A DNA stretch of 64,000 bases from Actinoplanes oblitus. GTDB lineage: Bacteria; Actinomycetota; Actinomycetes; Mycobacteriales; Micromonosporaceae. Below, in pieces: positions 19,668 to 28,564 of this stretch (the stretch's first letter is position 1; every line of letters starts with the position of its first letter). The position numbers and the translations under genes are program-made. The stretch lies in assembly GCF_030252345.1 (NCBI RefSeq), contig NZ_CP126980.1, positions 2,867,501-2,931,500 on the forward strand. The letters are read 5' to 3'. Under the pieces are notes generated by a model, which searched no databases, was not told the DNA's origin, and saw only the letters and a list, made by a program, of their open reading frames with translations.

Positions 19668-21095
19668 GTGGAGACGGAACTTTTCATCGGCGGCAAGTGG
19701 GTTGCCGCCTCCTCCGGGAACCGGTTCGACGTGCTCGACCCGGCGACCGGCGACACGATCGCCTCGGTGGCCGACGGCGCCGAGGTGGACGCGATCGCCG
19801 CGGTGGACGCGGCCGCGGCCGCGGGCCCGGGCTGGGCCGCGACACCCCCTCGGGTACGCGGTGAGGTGCTCCGCAAGGCCTTCGAGCTGATGACCGAGCG
19901 GGCCGCCGAGCTGGCCGGGCTGATCAGCCTGGAGAACGGCAAGGCGCTCGTCGACGCCAAGGGCGAGGTCACCTACGCCGCCGAGTTCTTCCGCTGGTTC
20001 GCCGAGGAGGCGGTGCGGATCGACGGCAACCTCACCTCCGCGCCCGGTGGCACCAACCGGATCCTCGTCACGCGCCAGCCGGTCGGCGTGTGCGTGCTGG
20101 TCACGCCGTGGAACTTCCCGGCCGCGATGGCCACCCGCAAGATCGGCCCGGCGCTCGCGGCCGGCTGCACGGTGATCCTCAAGCCGGCCAGCGACACCCC
20201 GCTGACAGCGCTCGCGATGGCCGGCATCCTGGCCGAGGCCGGCGTACCCGAGGGCGTGGTGAACGTGCTGCCCTCGCGCAGCTCCGGCAAGGTCGTCTCG
20301 ACGATGCTGCGGGACGCCCGGGTCCGCAAGATCTCGTTCACCGGTTCCACCGAGGTCGGCCGGATCCTGCTCGCCCAGGCCGCCGAGAACGTCGTGAACA
20401 CCTCGATGGAGCTGGGCGGCAACGCGCCCTTCGTGGTCTTCGGCGACGCCGACCTGGACGCCGCCGTGGACGGCGCGATGATCGCCAAGATGCGCAACGG
20501 CGGCGAGGCGTGCACCGCGGCGAACCGGTTCTTCGTCGAGGCGAGCGTCGCCGACGAGTTCGCCAGGCGGCTGGCCCAGCGGATGTCCGCGCTGGTGGTC
20601 GGCCGGGGCACGGACGAGAAGACCCAGGTCGGCCCGCTGGTCAACGAGGACACCGTGGCGAAGGTGGACGCGCTGGTGCGGGGCGCCGTGGAGGCCGGGG
20701 CGTCGGCGCTCACCGGCGGCAGCCGCCCGGACGGGCCCGGGTTCTACTACCCGCCGACCGTGCTCACCGGCGTCGGCGCCGACGCGGCGATCCTGCGCGA
20801 GGAGATCTTCGGCCCGGTCGCCCCGATCGTCACGTTCACCGGCGAGGACGAGGCCGTCCGGCTGGCCAACGACACGGAGTTCGGCCTGGTCGCGTACGTC
20901 TACACCGGCGACCTGGCGCGCGGCCTGCGGGTCAGCGAGCGGATCGAGGCCGGCATGGTCGGGCTGAACCGTGGGCTGGTCAGCGACCCGGCCGCCCCGT
21001 TCGGCGGCGTCAAGCAGAGCGGTATCGGCCGGGAGGGCGGCCACGAGGGCCTCCTGGAGTACCTGGAGTCCAAGTACATCGCGGTGAACTGGTAG
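19668..21095 (+). CDS. gabD: Succinate-semialdehyde dehydrogenase-like aldehyde dehydrogenase
   Basis: The 475-residue NAD(P)-dependent enzyme oxidises an aldehyde to its acid, most likely succinic semialdehyde from 4-aminobutyrate. Visible motifs are TPWNFPAAM, the cofactor-binding GSTEVGR, Glu in MELGGNAP, the catalytic Cys in NGGEACTAANRF, and EEIFGPVAP. GTG at 19668 is preceded by GAGGAG seven bases away. An earlier in-frame start at 19614 would add an unlikely tail. It diverges from the GH13 gene across 65 bp. No aminotransferase neighbour is present, so the substrate call rests on family resemblance. Confidence 0.85.
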   Translation: METELFIGGKWVAASSGNRFDVLDPATGDTIASVADGAEVDAIAAVDAAAAAGPGWAATPPRVRGEVLRKAFELMTERAAELAGLISLENGKALVDAKGEVTYAAEFFRWFAEEAVRIDGNLTSAPGGTNRILVTRQPVGVCVLVTPWNFPAAMATRKIGPALAAGCTVILKPASDTPLTALAMAGILAEAGVPEGVVNVLPSRSSGKVVSTMLRDARVRKISFTGSTEVGRILLAQAAENVVNTSMELGGNAPFVVFGDADLDAAVDGAMIAKMRNGGEACTAANRFFVEASVADEFARRLAQRMSALVVGRGTDEKTQVGPLVNEDTVAKVDALVRGAVEAGASALTGGSRPDGPGFYYPPTVLTGVGADAAILREEIFGPVAPIVTFTGEDEAVRLANDTEFGLVAYVYTGDLARGLRVSERIEAGMVGLNRGLVSDPAAPFGGVKQSGIGREGGHEGLLEYLESKYIAVNW

Positions 21096-21135
21096 GTCAG
21101 CGGCGGCGGAGTAGCGCCTCCGCGTCGATCGCGAA

Positions 21136-21168
21136 GGGGAACGGCTCGGTCACGACGAGCCGTTCCCC
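21136..21168 (+). terminator. Terminator after the aldehyde dehydrogenase
   Basis: A perfect 13-bp stem (21136-21148 with 21156-21168) with a seven-base loop starts 40 bp past the stop. It has no T-tract. It may serve both directions, because the remnant gene on the other strand also ends nearby. Confidence 0.65.
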
Positions 21169-21183
21169 GTGCATGTGCTCCTG

Positions 21184-21327
21184 CTAATGACTTCCGTCCA
21201 GACCGAACAGCCGCAGGTTGATCGTGTCCTGGTCCGGCTCCACCAGCAGGTACCACTCGATCCCGGCGGCGGCGTAAAGCGCCTGCCCCGCGTGGCGGGA
21301 CCCGCAGCCGCTCCGTACCGAGCTGAC
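21184..21327 (-). pseudogene. Remnant of a Uma2-family (DUF820) endonuclease gene
   Basis: The minus strand encodes a C-terminal fragment ending in a TAG at 21184-21186. It contains LYAAAGIEWYLLVEPD followed by INLRLFGLDGSH. This matches the end of Uma2-type PD-(D/E)XK nuclease-like proteins that are abundant in Micromonosporaceae. An in-frame TAG at 21328-21330 closes the frame upstream, and the N-terminal catalytic part is missing. It is a decayed 3' end. The following 360 bp to the next gene hold only a 9-bp-stem hairpin at 21457-21480 and no gene. Confidence 0.7.
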
Positions 21328-21692
21328 CTACGTACCGGCCGCGAGGTGCTGGACCGTTCAGCGGCGTGGGTTCGGCCTTCTGGCGGCTCCGGCCTCGCCC
21401 TTTCGGCGTTCTCGCCCGGTTTGATCAGGCGCGGGTTGATCTGAGAGCGGATTCACGGCGGCCCGTGCGAGCGGGCCGCCGTCCCGGTTACCGCCCGGTT
21501 TCCCGGTTTCCGACAAAGGAAGTTGTCGATACCGACCGTGATGCCTTGCCGGTGACGCCGGGCCAAGTGAATAATCTTGCACTCAGGCCTACACCCGATG
21601 TTGCGGCCGCGGCGCGCTAGCCGATACTTGGCGGGCTTCCCGGCAACCCCCCACGCAGGTCGGGATCCACCCCTGAGAGGACTTCTACTGCC

Positions 21693-22832
21693 ATGCGCAA
21701 GGCACTGCTCGCACTTGTCGCCGCCGGCCTGATGACGTCGGTCACGCTTACGGCCTGTGACGACGGCGGGGACGGCGGTGACTCCGGCGACAGCAGCACC
21801 ACCTCGTCGAACGCGACCTCCTCGGGCAAGGGCCGGAACGGGGTCGGCGTGATCCTGCCGGACTCCAAGAGCTCCGCCAGGTGGCGGAACGACGACCCGA
21901 AGTACCTCAAGGCCGCGTTCGAGCGGGCCGGCGTGCCCTACGAGATCCAGAACGCCGAGGGCGACAAGGAGACGTTCAAGGGGATCGCCGACGCCATGAT
22001 CAAGAGTGGCGTCAAGGTCCTGATGATCGCCAACCTGGACTCGGTCAGCGGCAAGGCCGTGATCGACAACGCCAGGTCGCACAAGATCCCGGTGATCGAC
22101 TACGACCGGCTGACCCTCAACGGCGGCGCCGACTACTACGTCAGCTTCAACAACGAGACGGTCGGCAAGCAGCAGGCCCAGGGCCTGATCAGCTGCCTGA
22201 ACGCGAAGAAGCCGGCCAAGGCGCCGGTCATCGCCGAGCTGAACGGCTCGCCGACCGACAACAACGCCACGCTGTTCAAGGCCGGCTACGACTCGATCCT
22301 GCAGCAGCAGTACGACAACAGCGCGTTCGTGAAGGGCCCCGACCAGTTCGTCCCGGCCTGGGACAACGACGAGGGCAAGGAGATCTTCGGGCAGATGATG
22401 AAGACCTGGCCGAACATCGGCGGGGTGCTCGCCGCCAACGACGGTCTCGGCAACGCGGCGATCGAGGTGCTCCGGGAGAAGGGCCTCAACGGCAAGGTCC
22501 CGGTCACCGGCCAGGACGCCACCGTCGAGGGCCTGCAGAACATCCTCACCGGTGACCAGTGCATGACCGTGTACAAGGCCACCAAGGACGAGGCGAACGC
22601 CGCCGCGGACCTGGCCATCGGGCTGGTCAAGGGCCAGAAGAAGGCGGCCCGGGACAAGGTCAAGGACCCCGAGTCGGGTGCCTACATCGCGTCCGTGCTG
22701 CTGGAGCCGAAGTCGATCACCGCCGCGAACATCATGAGCGTGGTCGTGGCCGACGGCTTCGTCACCACCAAGGACATCTGCACCGCCAAGTTCATTAAGG
22801 CCTGCAAGAGGTACGGCCTGCAAGCCAAGTGA
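21693..22832 (+). CDS. Sugar-binding lipoprotein, xylose/ribose type (orphan ABC binding protein)
   Basis: The 379-residue periplasmic-binding-protein-like lipoprotein has a signal peptide and lipobox Cys22 (LTAC), then an Asp/Ser-rich tether. It has a type-I sugar-binding fold with NNETVGKQQAQGL and GGVLAANDGLGNAAIE, as in XylF or ChvE. No permease or ATPase gene follows, so it must work with a transporter encoded elsewhere or act as a sensor. Its TGA directly abuts the convergent AlaX stop, with zero intergenic bases. Confidence 0.88.
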   Translation: MRKALLALVAAGLMTSVTLTACDDGGDGGDSGDSSTTSSNATSSGKGRNGVGVILPDSKSSARWRNDDPKYLKAAFERAGVPYEIQNAEGDKETFKGIADAMIKSGVKVLMIANLDSVSGKAVIDNARSHKIPVIDYDRLTLNGGADYYVSFNNETVGKQQAQGLISCLNAKKPAKAPVIAELNGSPTDNNATLFKAGYDSILQQQYDNSAFVKGPDQFVPAWDNDEGKEIFGQMMKTWPNIGGVLAANDGLGNAAIEVLREKGLNGKVPVTGQDATVEGLQNILTGDQCMTVYKATKDEANAAADLAIGLVKGQKKAARDKVKDPESGAYIASVLLEPKSITAANIMSVVVADGFVTTKDICTAKFIKACKRYGLQAK

Positions 22833-23558
22833 TCACGAGCGGGGGCCGGCGATCCGGATCCGTACCCGCCGGTTCTGCCGGCCCTTGCTCTCCACCTTCA
22901 CCACCTCGACCCGGCCCACCTGGGCGGTCGAGGCCACGTGGGTGCCCCCGTCGGCCTGCACGTCCAGGCCGACGATGTCGATCACCCGGATCTCCGGGTT
23001 CTCCAGCGGCGGCAGCGCGTCCTGGGTACGCACCAGCGTCGGGATCCGCAGCGCCTCCTCCCGGGGCAGCACCCGGGCGACGATCTTGCGGTCCGCGACG
23101 ATCTCCGCGTTGACCGCGTCCTCCAGCGCCTGCTTGAACCCGGCCGGCACCTCCGGCAGGTTGAAGTCCATCCGAGCCTCGCCGGGCTGCATGTTGCCGC
23201 CGGTCACCAGCGCGCCGAAGTCGCGGAACACCGCGCCGCAGAGGATGTGCAGGCCGGAGTGGGTACGCATCAGGCTGCTGCGGCGCTCGTCGTCGAGCGC
23301 GCCGCGCACCGTGGTCCCGGGTGGCGGCACCGGGTCGCCGGGTGCCGGGATCAGGTACTGGTCGTCGCCCTTGCGGGTGTCGACGATCCGGGTCTGCACG
23401 CCCTCCCAGAGCAGCACCCCGTGGTCCGGCGGCTGCCCGCCGCCACCGGGGTAGAACGCCGACCGATCGAGGACGATCCCGCCCTCGGGGTCGCTGGAGA
23501 GCACCGTGCAGTCCCACTCGCGCAGCGTGGGGTCGATCCAGTCGAGGCGTTCGGTCAC
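22833..23558 (-). CDS. Alanyl-tRNA editing protein (AlaX family)
   Basis: This 241-residue stand-alone editing domain removes serine or glycine mischarged onto tRNA-Ala. Zinc-binding elements are visible: HSGLH near residue 100 and the second histidine in DGGTHVAST. The N-terminal FYPGGGGQPPD segment is typical of AlaRS-related editing domains. The start is GTG at 23558. It follows smpB by 11 bp on the same strand, so the two translation-quality genes probably share a transcript. Confidence 0.9.
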   Translation of the reverse strand: MTERLDWIDPTLREWDCTVLSSDPEGGIVLDRSAFYPGGGGQPPDHGVLLWEGVQTRIVDTRKGDDQYLIPAPGDPVPPPGTTVRGALDDERRSSLMRTHSGLHILCGAVFRDFGALVTGGNMQPGEARMDFNLPEVPAGFKQALEDAVNAEIVADRKIVARVLPREEALRIPTLVRTQDALPPLENPEIRVIDIVGLDVQADGGTHVASTAQVGRVEVVKVESKGRQNRRVRIRIAGPRS

Positions 23559-23569
23559 CGGCTGATTAT

Positions 23570-24049
23570 CTAGCGGCGGCCCTTCAGGCGGCGGCCCATC
23601 TCGCGGGCGATTTCCTTCTTGGCGTCCCGCTCGGCCATCACCTGCCGCTTGTCGTACGACTTGAGGCCACGCGCGATCCCCAGCTCGACCTTCGCCCAGC
23701 CGTCCTTGAAGTACATCGAGAGCGGCACCAGGGTCAGCCCGGTGCCGTCCCGCAGCGTGTTCAGGATCTTGACGATCTCGGTCTTGTGCAGCAGCAGTTT
23801 CCGGGTGCGCCGCGGGGCGTGGTTGGTCCAGCTGCCGAAGCCGTACTCGGCGATGTGCAGCCCGTACAGCATCAGCTCGCCCTCGTGCTCCTGGGCGAAC
23901 GCGTCGACAAGCGACGCGCGGCCCAGGCGCAGTGACTTCACCTCGGTGCCGGCCAGCACCAGCCCGGCCTCGTACGTCTTGAGGATCGCGTAGTCGTGCC
24001 GTGCCTTCTTGTTCGAGGCGATCAGCTTGGTCCCGGTCTCCTTGGCCAC
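23570..24049 (-). CDS. smpB: SsrA-binding protein SmpB
   Basis: The 159-residue tmRNA-binding protein is required for trans-translation, which rescues ribosomes stalled on broken mRNAs. Family signatures are NKKARHDY near the start, [34 protein letters not shown], and the basic C-terminal tail ending GRRLKGRR. The start is GTG at 24049. tmRNA itself is not seen near it. AlaX follows downstream. Confidence 0.96.
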   Translation of the reverse strand: MAKETGTKLIASNKKARHDYAILKTYEAGLVLAGTEVKSLRLGRASLVDAFAQEHEGELMLYGLHIAEYGFGSWTNHAPRRTRKLLLHKTEIVKILNTLRDGTGLTLVPLSMYFKDGWAKVELGIARGLKSYDKRQVMAERDAKKEIAREMGRRLKGRR

Positions 24050-24078
24050 CCCTAGAGGTTAGCGATCACCCGGGACCT

Positions 24079-24351
24079 TTACTCCAGGGGCGGGATCGGG
24101 CGGCGCATCGAATAGGTGACGCTGCTCAGCCGGTGTGGTTCGCCCTGCACATGGATCACCGCCCGGTTGTACGCCTGCCATCCGGCGGCGCCCGCCCGGT
24201 TCAGATGACGCAGGTCGTCGAAGCGTTCGTCGGTGCCCCACCGCAGCACCCCGCCCGGGTGATGGAACGTGGCCGTCCAGTCCATGAACCGGTCGGTGCC
24301 CAGAGTGCCCGCCGCGCGGTACTCCAGCCGCGCATACTCCCAATTGGTCAC
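24079..24351 (-). CDS. Small DUF4177-like protein
   Basis: This 90-residue hypothetical protein has the pattern of DUF4177 proteins: a WEYARLEY strand near the N-terminus, a central leucine-rich helix ending in GAAGWQAYN, and a C-terminal strand ending in a basic YSMRRP. The function of this domain is unknown. The start is GTG at 24351. It lies 29 bp upstream of smpB on the same strand and could be cotranscribed with it. Confidence 0.6.
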   Translation of the reverse strand: MTNWEYARLEYRAAGTLGTDRFMDWTATFHHPGGVLRWGTDERFDDLRHLNRAGAAGWQAYNRAVIHVQGEPHRLSSVTYSMRRPIPPLE

Positions 24352-24525
24352 CCGATCGATTATGCCGCCCCGGACCGTACGCCGTCGTCCGTACTGGACA
24401 CTCCGGCTCGTACGCCCGGTGGCTTACCCCGCCCCTGAGGTATCCCTGATTCGCCCGTCCCGGGGTTCTGATCGATCTATCGGCGTGCTTACGCTCCGCC
24501 CGTCAGAGTTGTTGGGGGGAAAGCG

Positions 24526-26643
24526 ATGACAACCGGATCCTTCGCCCGGCTGGTCTGCGGGCGCCGCACCAAGTGGGTGGTGCTGGCACTGTGGATCGTG
24601 ATTCTGGTGTTCGCCGGATCGCAGGCGGGCAAGCTCGGCAGCGTCGAGAAAAACGACAACGCCTCCTGGCTGCCCGGCGACGCCGAGGCCACCCAGGTGG
24701 CTGACCTGCAGAAACAGTTCCAGCCGGACGACATCGTGCCGGCCATCATCGTCTACGAGCGCACCACCGGGATCACCCCGGCCGACCAGCAGAAGGCCGC
24801 TGCCGACGCCCAGGCGATCGCCTCGGTGCCCGGCGTCTCCGGCCAGATCCAGGGGCCGTTCCCGTCGCAGGACAAGGCCGCGCTCCAGGTCATCGTGCCG
24901 ATCAAGATCGACACCGACGGCTGGGACAAGATCGCCGGCACGGTCGACGAGATCAAGACCATTACCGGTACGGGGGAGAACGGTCTCGCCGTCCACCTCA
25001 CCGGCCCGGCCGGCGTGGCAGCCGACTCGGCCAGTGCCTTCGAGGGCATCGACGGCACCCTGCTCTACACCACGCTGATCGTGGTCGCGGTGATCCTGCT
25101 GGTCACCTATCGCAGCCCGGTGCTCTGGCTGCTGCCCATCATCACGGCGGGCGTCGCGCTGACCACCGCCCAGGCGGTCATCTACCTGCTCGCCGAGCAC
25201 GCCGGGCTGGTGGTCAACGCGCAGAGCGCCGGCATCCTCACCGTGCTGGTCTTCGGTGCCGGCACCGACTACGCCCTGCTGCTGGTCGCCCGCTACCGCG
25301 AGGAACTGCGCCGGCACGCCGACCGGCACGAGGCGATGATCTTCGCGCTGCACCGGGCCGGTCCGGCGATCATCGCGAGCGCCGCGACGGTGGCGATCGG
25401 CATGTCCTGCCTGATGCTCGCCGAGGTGAACTCCACCCGGGGCCTCGGTCCGGTCGCCGCGCTCGGCATCGCTGTCGGGCTGCTCGCCATGATGACACTG
25501 CTCCCGGCCATGCTGGTGATCTGCGGCCGGTGGCTGTTCTGGCCGGTCCGCCCGCGGTACGGCACGCCCGAGCCGACAGCGACCGGCCTCTGGGCGCGGA
25601 TGGGCAACCGGATCGCCCGCCGCCCGCGCACCGTCTGGATCACTACCACGGTGGTGCTCGGCGCGATGGTGCTCGGCCTGCTCCAGCTGGACGCGAACGG
25701 CCTCAGCCAGGAGGACTCGTTCACCAGCGACCAGCCGTCGGTGACCGGCCTGCAGGTGCTGTCCCGGCACTTCCCGGCCGGGCAGGGCCAGCCGGTCGTG
25801 GTGATCGCGAACGCGCCGCACCAGCAGGCGGTGCACGACGCGTTCGCCGCGGTCCCCGGCATCACCGAGGTGAGCGACCCGGTGGTGAAGAACGACCTGG
25901 TCCAGTTCGAGGGGACGCTGCAGGCCGCGCCGGACAGCCAGGCGGCCGAGGACACCGTCGTCGCGGTCCGCGCGGCGGTCCATCCGATCCCCGGCGCGGA
26001 CGCCAAGGTCGGCGGCATGACGGCGCTGACCCTGGACATCAACGAGGCGAACAAGCACGACAACCGGGTGATCATCCCGCTGGTGCTGCTGGTCGTGCTG
26101 GTCATCCTCGCGGTCCTGCTGCGCTCGCTGATCGCCCCGATCCTGCTGATCGCCACCGTGGTGCTGTCGTTCGCGGCGGCGCTCGGGGTCAGCGCGCTGG
26201 TCTTCCGGCACGTGTTCGGGTTCGCCGGCGAGGACACCGCGTTCCCGCTGTTCGTCTTCGTCTTCCTGGTCGCCCTGGGCATCGACTACAACATCTTCCT
26301 GATGACCCGGGTCCGGGAGGAGGCCCGCGAGCACGGCACCCGGCGCGGCGCCCTGATCGGCCTGGCCGCCACCGGCGGCGTGATCACCTCGGCCGGCATC
26401 GTCCTGGCCGGCACGTTCGCGGCGCTCGGCAGCCTGCCGCTCGTCGCGTTCGCCGAGATCGGCTTCGCGGTGGCCTTCGGCGTCCTGCTGGACACCCTGA
26501 TCGTCAGGTCGGTCCTGGTCACCGCACTCAACCTGGACGTCGGCCGCTGGATGTGGTGGCCCAGCGCCCTGTTCCGCCACGATCCGGCCGTCGACGCGCC
26601 GGTCTCCCCGGCGCCGGCCGTCCTGACGCCGCACTCCGACTGA
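24526..26643 (+). CDS. MMPL/RND-family membrane transporter
   Basis: The 705-residue protein has two repeats of one transmembrane helix, a large extracytoplasmic loop and five more helices, about 12 helices in all. The GTDYALLLVARYREEL and GIDYNIFLMTRVREEA segments are the paired MMPL signatures with the proton-relay aspartate. Relatives export lipids or drugs in mycobacteria and actinomycetes. ATG at 24526 is preceded by a strong G-rich ribosome site. No lipid-synthesis gene or regulator is adjacent, so the substrate is open. A giant hairpin follows the stop. Confidence 0.92.
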   Translation: MTTGSFARLVCGRRTKWVVLALWIVILVFAGSQAGKLGSVEKNDNASWLPGDAEATQVADLQKQFQPDDIVPAIIVYERTTGITPADQQKAAADAQAIASVPGVSGQIQGPFPSQDKAALQVIVPIKIDTDGWDKIAGTVDEIKTITGTGENGLAVHLTGPAGVAADSASAFEGIDGTLLYTTLIVVAVILLVTYRSPVLWLLPIITAGVALTTAQAVIYLLAEHAGLVVNAQSAGILTVLVFGAGTDYALLLVARYREELRRHADRHEAMIFALHRAGPAIIASAATVAIGMSCLMLAEVNSTRGLGPVAALGIAVGLLAMMTLLPAMLVICGRWLFWPVRPRYGTPEPTATGLWARMGNRIARRPRTVWITTTVVLGAMVLGLLQLDANGLSQEDSFTSDQPSVTGLQVLSRHFPAGQGQPVVVIANAPHQQAVHDAFAAVPGITEVSDPVVKNDLVQFEGTLQAAPDSQAAEDTVVAVRAAVHPIPGADAKVGGMTALTLDINEANKHDNRVIIPLVLLVVLVILAVLLRSLIAPILLIATVVLSFAAALGVSALVFRHVFGFAGEDTAFPLFVFVFLVALGIDYNIFLMTRVREEAREHGTRRGALIGLAATGGVITSAGIVLAGTFAALGSLPLVAFAEIGFAVAFGVLLDTLIVRSVLVTALNLDVGRWMWWPSALFRHDPAVDAPVSPAPAVLTPHSD

Positions 26644-26661
26644 CCCCGGAGACCGCCGGCC

Positions 26662-26758
26662 CGCGCGAGGTCCGCTCCGGCTTCCGGCCATCCGATTTCG
26701 GTACGCGCTGAGCGGCGTACCGGAAATCGGCGGCCCGAGCCGGAGCGGACCTCGCGCG
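26662..26758. terminator. 97-bp double inverted repeat, likely strong terminator
   Basis: The outer arms, 26662-26682 and 26738-26758, are perfectly complementary over 21 bp. Inside them, 26692-26706 pairs with 26715-26730 apart from one bulged base. It lies 19 bp past the MMPL stop. The inner arm contains the TTTCCGGTACGCC-type motif that recurs in other intergenic regions. No T-tract is present. It may be a terminator or a mobile palindromic unit. Confidence 0.6.
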
Positions 26759-26820
26759 TTGTCACAGTCTGAACGCGGGCTTGGACCGTGCGTGAGCGCC
26801 CAGCGGAGTCGCCGGAAGGG

Positions 26821-26980
26821 TTGAAGGCGGTCCGCGTACCCGCATACCGGAAACACCCCTCCGTCGACGACGTGCCGGAACCCGTGGTGGCCGGCCCGCT
26901 CGACGTGCTGGCCGAGGTCGGCGCCGCACCGACCCGCACGTCGTCGAGGGGCAGCCCGTCAGGCCGCGTCCGGGTCGATG
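26821..26980 (+). pseudogene. Decayed N-terminus of a zinc alcohol dehydrogenase
   Basis: From a TTG at 26821, behind GGAAGGG, the frame reads KAVRVPAYRKHPSVDDVPEP and then VAGPLDVLAEVGA. This is the N-terminal strand pattern of NAD(P)-dependent alcohol dehydrogenases. Shifting frame near 26927 continues the homology with RRTDPHVVEGQ, equivalent to the usual CRTDLHIIEGQ, but with the zinc cysteine lost. A stop follows at about 26978-26980. It is frameshifted and truncated, hence a pseudogene fragment. Confidence 0.65.
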
Positions 26981-27022
26981 ATGGGGGAACCCGGGTAACC
27001 GATAGCGCGAAAGGACACAGCG

Positions 27023-27349
27023 ATGATCTTCATTACCGCGAAGTTCCTGATCAAGCCGGAGCACGCCGACGAGTGGCCGCGGATCGCCGCGCCCTTCACC
27101 GAGGCGACGCGGGCCGAGTTGGGCTGCCTGTGGTTCGAATGGTCCCGCGGCGTGGACAACCCGCAGGAGTACGTGCTGGTCGAAGCGTTCAGGGACGGTG
27201 CCGCGGGCGCCGAGCACGTCGGATCGGCCCACTTCAAGCAGGCGCAGCAGGATCTGCCCCGCTACCTGATGTCCACCCCGAAGATCGTCAGCCAGTCGGT
27301 GGACCAGCAGGGGTGGGCCGAACTCGGCGAGATGGCAGTGGACCACTGA
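27023..27349 (+). CDS. Antibiotic biosynthesis monooxygenase (ABM) domain protein
   Basis: The 108-residue protein has a ferredoxin-like ABM fold: a first strand with FITAKFLIKPEHADEW, a central LGCLWFEWSRGVDNPQEYVL strand pair, and a helix with AHFKQAQQDLPRYL. Members oxidise aromatic or quinone substrates, degrade haem, or are of unknown role. ATG at 27023 has AAAGGA upstream. It stands alone between the alcohol-dehydrogenase remnant and a convergent esterase. Confidence 0.82.
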   Translation: MIFITAKFLIKPEHADEWPRIAAPFTEATRAELGCLWFEWSRGVDNPQEYVLVEAFRDGAAGAEHVGSAHFKQAQQDLPRYLMSTPKIVSQSVDQQGWAELGEMAVDH

Positions 27350-27439
27350 CCCGGCCGCCCCCTCGACTCGCCCACGTCCCGGCAGCCCCGGCGGGTCTAC
27401 GGTGGCCCGGCCGGGCCTCGCCGGGCCCGGCCGGGACCG

Positions 27440-28537
27440 TCAGGACAGGGCGGCGGCGACCGCCGGATACCAGCGGTTGGCGATCTTCACGTTGCCGGCG
27501 TCGTTGGGATGCACGCCGTCGTAGGTGTCGGTGGCCGTGTCGAAGCCGGTCCACTGGTCGACCACGGTGATCGGCGAGCCGGCCGTGGTGAGGCCGGCCG
27601 CCCAGGCCGGGATCGCGGCGTCGAGTTCGACCACCCGCTGGGCGCAATCGGCGCAGGTCGACGGGTTCATCGGAATGATCTTCGCGACCAGGATCCTCAT
27701 GCCGGGGTTGCTGGCGCGCATCTGCCCGACCAGTGTGGTGTAGGCGGCCAGGATGGTCGAGGTGGGCAGGTTGCTCCACGCGTCGTTGGTGCCGAAATGC
27801 ATCAGCACGACGTCCGGGTCGGTCGCCGCCAGCCAGCCGGCCAGCAGGTTCTGACTGGCGACGTTGGTGACCAGGTACCCGCCGTGCCCCTCGTTCTCCC
27901 CGTCGTAGGGAAAGCCGCAGCCCTGCCCCGGCAACGTCCCGACGAAGTCGACCCGCTCGGCCGGGAGTTTCTGCCAGAGCAGCGCGCGCCAGCAGCCGGG
28001 AGAGCCGGTGATCGAGTCCCCGAGCGCCATGATCTTGGTCTTCGTCGCGGGGGAGGGCGAGGTCGAAGCCGACGGCGAGGTGGCCGGTGAGGTCGACGGG
28101 GTGCCCGGGATGGAAGGCGACGACGGGGTCACCCCGCCGTTGCACGCCATGCCATTCACCGAAAAATCGGCAGGTACCGGATTCGACCCGGTCCAGGACC
28201 CGTTGAACCCGATCGAAGCCGTGCCGCCGGTGCCCAGCGATCCGTTCCAGGCGGCGTTGCGCACGGTCACCGCCGCGCCCGACTGGCTGACCGACCCGTT
28301 CCACAGTTGAGTGATGGTCTGCCCGCCGGTGAACCGGAACCCCAGCGACCATGAGGTCACCGGGTCCCCGAGGTTCGTGATCTCCACCGCGGCCCCGAAC
28401 CCGCCCGGCCACTGACTGGACACGGTGTACTTCACCGCACACCCGGTCGCCGCCTCAGCCCTGGTGGCAGTGGCAAACAGCGAGCCGGCGAGAAGGACGC
28501 AGGCGCTGGCGAGGACAGCCAGCCGTCGTCGATGCAT
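27440..28537 (-). CDS. Secreted CBM2 SGNH-hydrolase (CE3-like carbohydrate esterase)
   Basis: The 365-residue secreted enzyme probably removes acyl groups from plant polysaccharide. A signal peptide (about 1-34) is followed by an N-terminal CBM2 (about 36-140), a Ser/Thr/Pro linker and an SGNH domain. That domain has nucleophile Ser in ALGDSITGS, GTND in block III and DGVHPNDAG carrying Asp/His. ATG at 28537 follows GGAGG. A perfect CebR box lies 28 bp upstream of the start, so it should be induced with the 5.5-12.2 kb cellulase operon. Confidence 0.9.
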   Translation of the reverse strand: MHRRRLAVLASACVLLAGSLFATATRAEAATGCAVKYTVSSQWPGGFGAAVEITNLGDPVTSWSLGFRFTGGQTITQLWNGSVSQSGAAVTVRNAAWNGSLGTGGTASIGFNGSWTGSNPVPADFSVNGMACNGGVTPSSPSIPGTPSTSPATSPSASTSPSPATKTKIMALGDSITGSPGCWRALLWQKLPAERVDFVGTLPGQGCGFPYDGENEGHGGYLVTNVASQNLLAGWLAATDPDVVLMHFGTNDAWSNLPTSTILAAYTTLVGQMRASNPGMRILVAKIIPMNPSTCADCAQRVVELDAAIPAWAAGLTTAGSPITVVDQWTGFDTATDTYDGVHPNDAGNVKIANRWYPAVAAALS

Positions 28538-28564
28538 CGTCTTGACCTCCGCATTGCATGGCCT

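Noticed and set aside
21457..21480. Riboswitch-like hairpin upstream of the xylose-type binding protein
   Set aside because: It is only a single 9-bp hairpin more than 200 bp from the gene. No conserved riboswitch core is visible.
24050..24078. tmRNA gene beside smpB
   Set aside because: The gap between smpB and the DUF4177-like gene is only 29 bp, and no tRNA-like ends are seen in the neighbouring intergenic sequence.
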